Of a stretch of DNA of 64,000 bases, positions 61,504 through 64,000 are shown in pieces (position 1 is the first letter of the stretch; each line of letters begins with the position of its first letter). The translations under genes were made by a program, and so were the position numbers. Under the pieces are notes generated by a model. That model had not been told where the DNA came from, searched no databases, and worked only from the letters and a program-made list of their open reading frames with translations. The DNA is from Paludibacter sp963678465 (GTDB lineage: Bacteria > Bacteroidota > Bacteroidia > Bacteroidales > Paludibacteraceae). The stretch covers positions 3,679,810 to 3,743,809 of the forward strand of contig OY782858.1 of NCBI GenBank assembly GCA_963678465.1, read 5' to 3'.

Positions 61504-63120
61504 ATGAACAGAATAGGATGTACGCTTCTGATGATTTTTGCATTTGTAGTTTTTGTAAATGCACAAAACAGCACCTTTAAAATAACTACCTGGAATACCG
61601 AATGGCTGAGTTGCAGCATTAACGGGCCAACGGATGAACAGCTTCAGGTGAACAATGTGGCTAAGGTGATCAAAGCACTTGATGTGGATGTAGTGGCCTT
61701 GCAGGAAGTGGGTACCAGTAGCACATATAGCACTATAGATACTTTGGTGAGGCGACTTGGCAACGAATGGGGTGGAAGTATTATTCCGTGGTCGGCCGAC
61801 AATTGCAGTCAGAATCAGGGTATTATTTATAAAAAATCGAAAATTCAGTTCGTAAGCGCCTCACTGATGAGCAATGCAGGCACTTCGTACAACTGGTCGA
61901 GTGGCCGTTTCCCTGTTTTGTACAATTTAAATCTAGTGTTTGGTAACAGTACTGTTCCGGTAGCGCTTATAAATATTCATGCCAAAGCTATGAGCGACGA
62001 ATCGAGTTATGCACGCCGCAAAGCTGCATCCCTCAGTTTGAAGGCCTTGCTGGATGGAAACAGTTATAACACAAAAAATGTAGTTCTATTGGGCGATTTC
62101 AATGATTATCTTGCAGGTACCCAATGTGGTAGTTGTTCGCCTGCCGAATCGCCCTACAAGAATTTTGTGGATGACACCCAAAATTACAAAGGACTTACCG
62201 GCGGTCTTTACGACCCGAACTATAATAGTCCGGTGATCGACAACATTATTATCTCCGACGAACTATTCGATAACTACTCAAATGCGGTGCTCCGCGAAAC
62301 TACCGCTGCACAGGTGGTACCGAACTTTACGTCGACTACTTCCGATCATTACCCTATCAGTGCAACATTTAGCTTTGGGGATGGCCCGGCTGGTTGTCAG
62401 AATTTTAGTTTTTCGGAAACATTTGGTCAAAGTTTAGGTACTTTCATTCAACAGAGCGTACAGGGAACTCAGACATGGGGTTGGCGTGCTCAATATGGCG
62501 CAGTGATTTCGGGATATCAAAACAGCGTCGCCAATCCTAACGAAGACTGGCTTATTTCGCCGACTTTGGATTTGTCGGGAAGCAGCGCTGCCACTTTTCG
62601 TTTTGAACATGCGCTGAACTATGCTGGCACTGCGGGTGATAATGTGAACAACTATTCACTTTGGATAACCGACGCTTACAGCAGCGGTTTGCCCGGTACT
62701 GCCAACTGGACAAAACTCACTATCCCCACTATGCCGACGGGTAATGACTGGACTTTTGTAAATTCGGGTGATATCACGATTCCTATTGACATGATGAAGC
62801 AAAATATAAGGTTTGCTTTTAAATATCAGTCGAACGAAACTGTGGCGGCTACCTGGGAAGTGCGGAATGTAACTGTTGATGGTCAATGTACTCAAACGCA
62901 ATTGGATCCTCCTGTAGTTGACGCACAGAGTAAGGTATATGCAGCGGGAGGAATCATTAAAGTCGAAAACAAACAAGCAATGCCAGTGACAGTTTTTGAT
63001 GTTACGGGTCGTATTTTATATTCGGTGCCGGCGATACAAAACACTGAGTTTGACGTAATGCAGCAGGGAATATACATTGTGCGTTGTGGAAATAAGGTGG
63101 TGAAAGTGGTGGTAGATTGA
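61504..63120 (+). CDS. Secreted endonuclease/exonuclease/phosphatase domain protein with type A T9SS domain
   Basis: 538 residues from the ATG at 61504, with a signal peptide (ending near FVNAQ). The N-terminal EEP domain has TWNTEWLS, DVVALQEVG and LLGDFNDYLAG, then TTSDHYPISATF with the catalytic D-H pair. The middle has a choice-of-anchor-J type domain (about 310-465). The C-terminal type A sorting domain ends with FDVTGRILYSV...GIYIVRCGNKVVKVVV. It is probably a surface or secreted DNase or phosphodiesterase. Confidence 0.88.
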   Translation: MNRIGCTLLMIFAFVVFVNAQNSTFKITTWNTEWLSCSINGPTDEQLQVNNVAKVIKALDVDVVALQEVGTSSTYSTIDTLVRRLGNEWGGSIIPWSADNCSQNQGIIYKKSKIQFVSASLMSNAGTSYNWSSGRFPVLYNLNLVFGNSTVPVALINIHAKAMSDESSYARRKAASLSLKALLDGNSYNTKNVVLLGDFNDYLAGTQCGSCSPAESPYKNFVDDTQNYKGLTGGLYDPNYNSPVIDNIIISDELFDNYSNAVLRETTAAQVVPNFTSTTSDHYPISATFSFGDGPAGCQNFSFSETFGQSLGTFIQQSVQGTQTWGWRAQYGAVISGYQNSVANPNEDWLISPTLDLSGSSAATFRFEHALNYAGTAGDNVNNYSLWITDAYSSGLPGTANWTKLTIPTMPTGNDWTFVNSGDITIPIDMMKQNIRFAFKYQSNETVAATWEVRNVTVDGQCTQTQLDPPVVDAQSKVYAAGGIIKVENKQAMPVTVFDVTGRILYSVPAIQNTEFDVMQQGIYIVRCGNKVVKVVVD

Positions 63121-63733
63121 TGCTACGAGCGATAAATATTAACTGCTTGGTAATGATATGATTTTTAGCTGATTGTGTCTTATCCACTTTCATTTGCTAT
63201 GGAAGTATTCTGTCTTAATGTTCGTATTTTTTAGCTTCATCTGCCTGACCGTATAAACCAGATTCAACAGATTGTTGCTGTTGAATTGAATTCGGCACTT
63301 GTGTTTTTCTGATTTCAGATTCAATCTAATGAACCTGATCCTTTCCTGGTTTATAGCAATCAATCCTCTGTAATATTCTGTTTTTATTGTGCTATGTCTT
63401 TTTAAATCAAACAGACCTGCTATTGTGTCTTTAAGTCTACATCTTCTATATGTATTCCTGTTCATTTCTAAACAAGTATAAAAAGTCTGACAATTATGAC
63501 TTTTTCTCAATAGTCATAATTTGCAGCCAACTGCTTATCTAAAGAGCATTGAAAACCCTTTTTGTTGAAATTATAGTCCTCGCCAATCACCACAAACGCT
63601 AAAATGTTATTCTGTATCTTACTCTAAAAATTCACTTAGCACTGAATTTTTTTTAAAAATACCAGACAATAATGAACATAAGTTCAAAACTATTTGTATC
63701 TTTGTGCTTTCAAAGTAATTATACATATAAGTT
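63121..63733. other. Intergenic region with decayed coding remnants
   Basis: About 610 bases with no clearly intact gene. A 106-codon minus-strand frame (63190-63510) has protein-like composition (FDLKRHSTIKTEYYRG) but no family that I recognise. A second minus-strand stretch near 63520-63610 reads ILAFVVIGEDYNFNKKGF in another frame. Both may be remnants of a mobile gene. A -7 box TATCTTTG lies at 63697-63704. Confidence 0.4.
63697..63704 (+). promoter_or_regulatory. -7 box for the DUF134 gene
   Basis: TATCTTTG, an exact TAnnTTTG match, 30 bases before the ATG at 63734. Confidence 0.5.
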
Positions 63734-64000
63734 ATGCCCCGTCCAAAACAAGACCGAAGAATTTGTAATCCACCACTTATGCAGGGATTTAAACCTTTTG
63801 GTATTCCCCGAAATATGTTAAGCTCTGTTTCATTATTATATGATGAATATGAGGCCATTCGGTTACTTGATTACGAGGGAATGAATCAGGATCAGGCTGC
63901 GGTGCAAATGAATGTTTCGCGCCCTACAATGACGCGTATTTACGAAAAAGCCCGTAAAACAATTGCTCAGGCGCTTGTAGATGGTAAAATGATTGTAATT
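63734..64000 (+). CDS. DUF134 (UPF0251) family protein, N-terminal part (3' end outside window)
   Basis: 89 codons are present from the ATG at 63734, and the frame is still open at the window end. MPRPKQDRRICNPPLMQGFKP is close to the family opening, quoted here in part. The helix-turn-helix segment AIRLLDYEGMNQDQAAVQMN with VSRPTMTRIYEKAR follows. DUF134 proteins are putative DNA-binding proteins, often next to NifX-type or iron-related genes. What follows here is not visible. Confidence 0.88.
   Translation, partial: MPRPKQDRRICNPPLMQGFKPFGIPRNMLSSVSLLYDEYEAIRLLDYEGMNQDQAAVQMNVSRPTMTRIYEKARKTIAQALVDGKMIVI

Overview
The window looks like a chromosomal segment of a Bacteroidales bacterium. 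Most genes are preceded by the Bacteroidota -7 promoter box TAnnTTTG. The core blocks are typical of the group: a sigma-54 regulator followed by lptE, a conserved gene and secG; rpmB-rpmG-DUF4295-ftsY-rimO; and a moxR/DUF58/batABCDE aerotolerance operon. Type IX secretion (T9SS) proteins, GH97, GH2 and GH43 glycosidases and a PPi-dependent phosphofructokinase fit the same assignment. A Paludibacter-like or other T9SS-positive family is plausible, but I cannot fix the genus from sequence reading alone.

Layout. 1-9.8 kb is housekeeping: the end of pfp, a nucleoside-gate transporter, a MerR regulator, alkaline phosphatase, topB, ferredoxin-NADP reductase and nadE. 9.9-24 kb holds an MscS channel, the sigma-54/lptE/secG block, cinA, the ribosomal-protein/ftsY block with an intercalated GH97 enzyme, rimO, and a pair of overlapping HU genes, the second fused to a membrane segment and a LysM-like domain. 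24.2-33.6 kb is the moxR-bat operon ending in a PAP2 phosphatase. 33.7-39.9 kb carries hisF and mtaB, a TPR regulator-like lipoprotein, and a DUF4469 HU-like protein followed by four evenly spaced dyad sites, then an outer-membrane barrel protein.

39.9-49.3 kb is the most unusual part. Five non-coding elements (called A-E here) share ends, promoter and hairpins. One of them (B) contains a REP-associated tyrosine transposase (RAYT) gene, and the others look like deletion derivatives of it. Every element is followed directly by the 3' end of an open reading frame with no start of its own (in one case a long Rhs C-terminal part with a HEYGH motif), then by a small gene that could be the matching immunity protein, and then by the next element. 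I read this as an array of orphan Rhs toxin-tip/immunity modules separated by RAYT-derived elements. Two identical 1480-bp IS4-family insertion sequences sit in the loops of two hairpins of element B, each with a 7-bp target duplication.

49.4-55.5 kb is a patchwork: a 5'-truncated GH43 arabinanase, an unknown protein, a YceI protein, a fragment of an Mrr-like nuclease, a Fic protein, a Vat/CatB-like acetyltransferase and a PD40 protein. 55.5-64 kb has a GH2 beta-galactosidase-like lipoprotein, a PorP/SprF plus type-B-sorted PKD protein pair, a secreted endonuclease/exonuclease/phosphatase protein with a type A sorting domain, and the start of a DUF134 gene. No rRNA, tRNA or CRISPR array was recognised.
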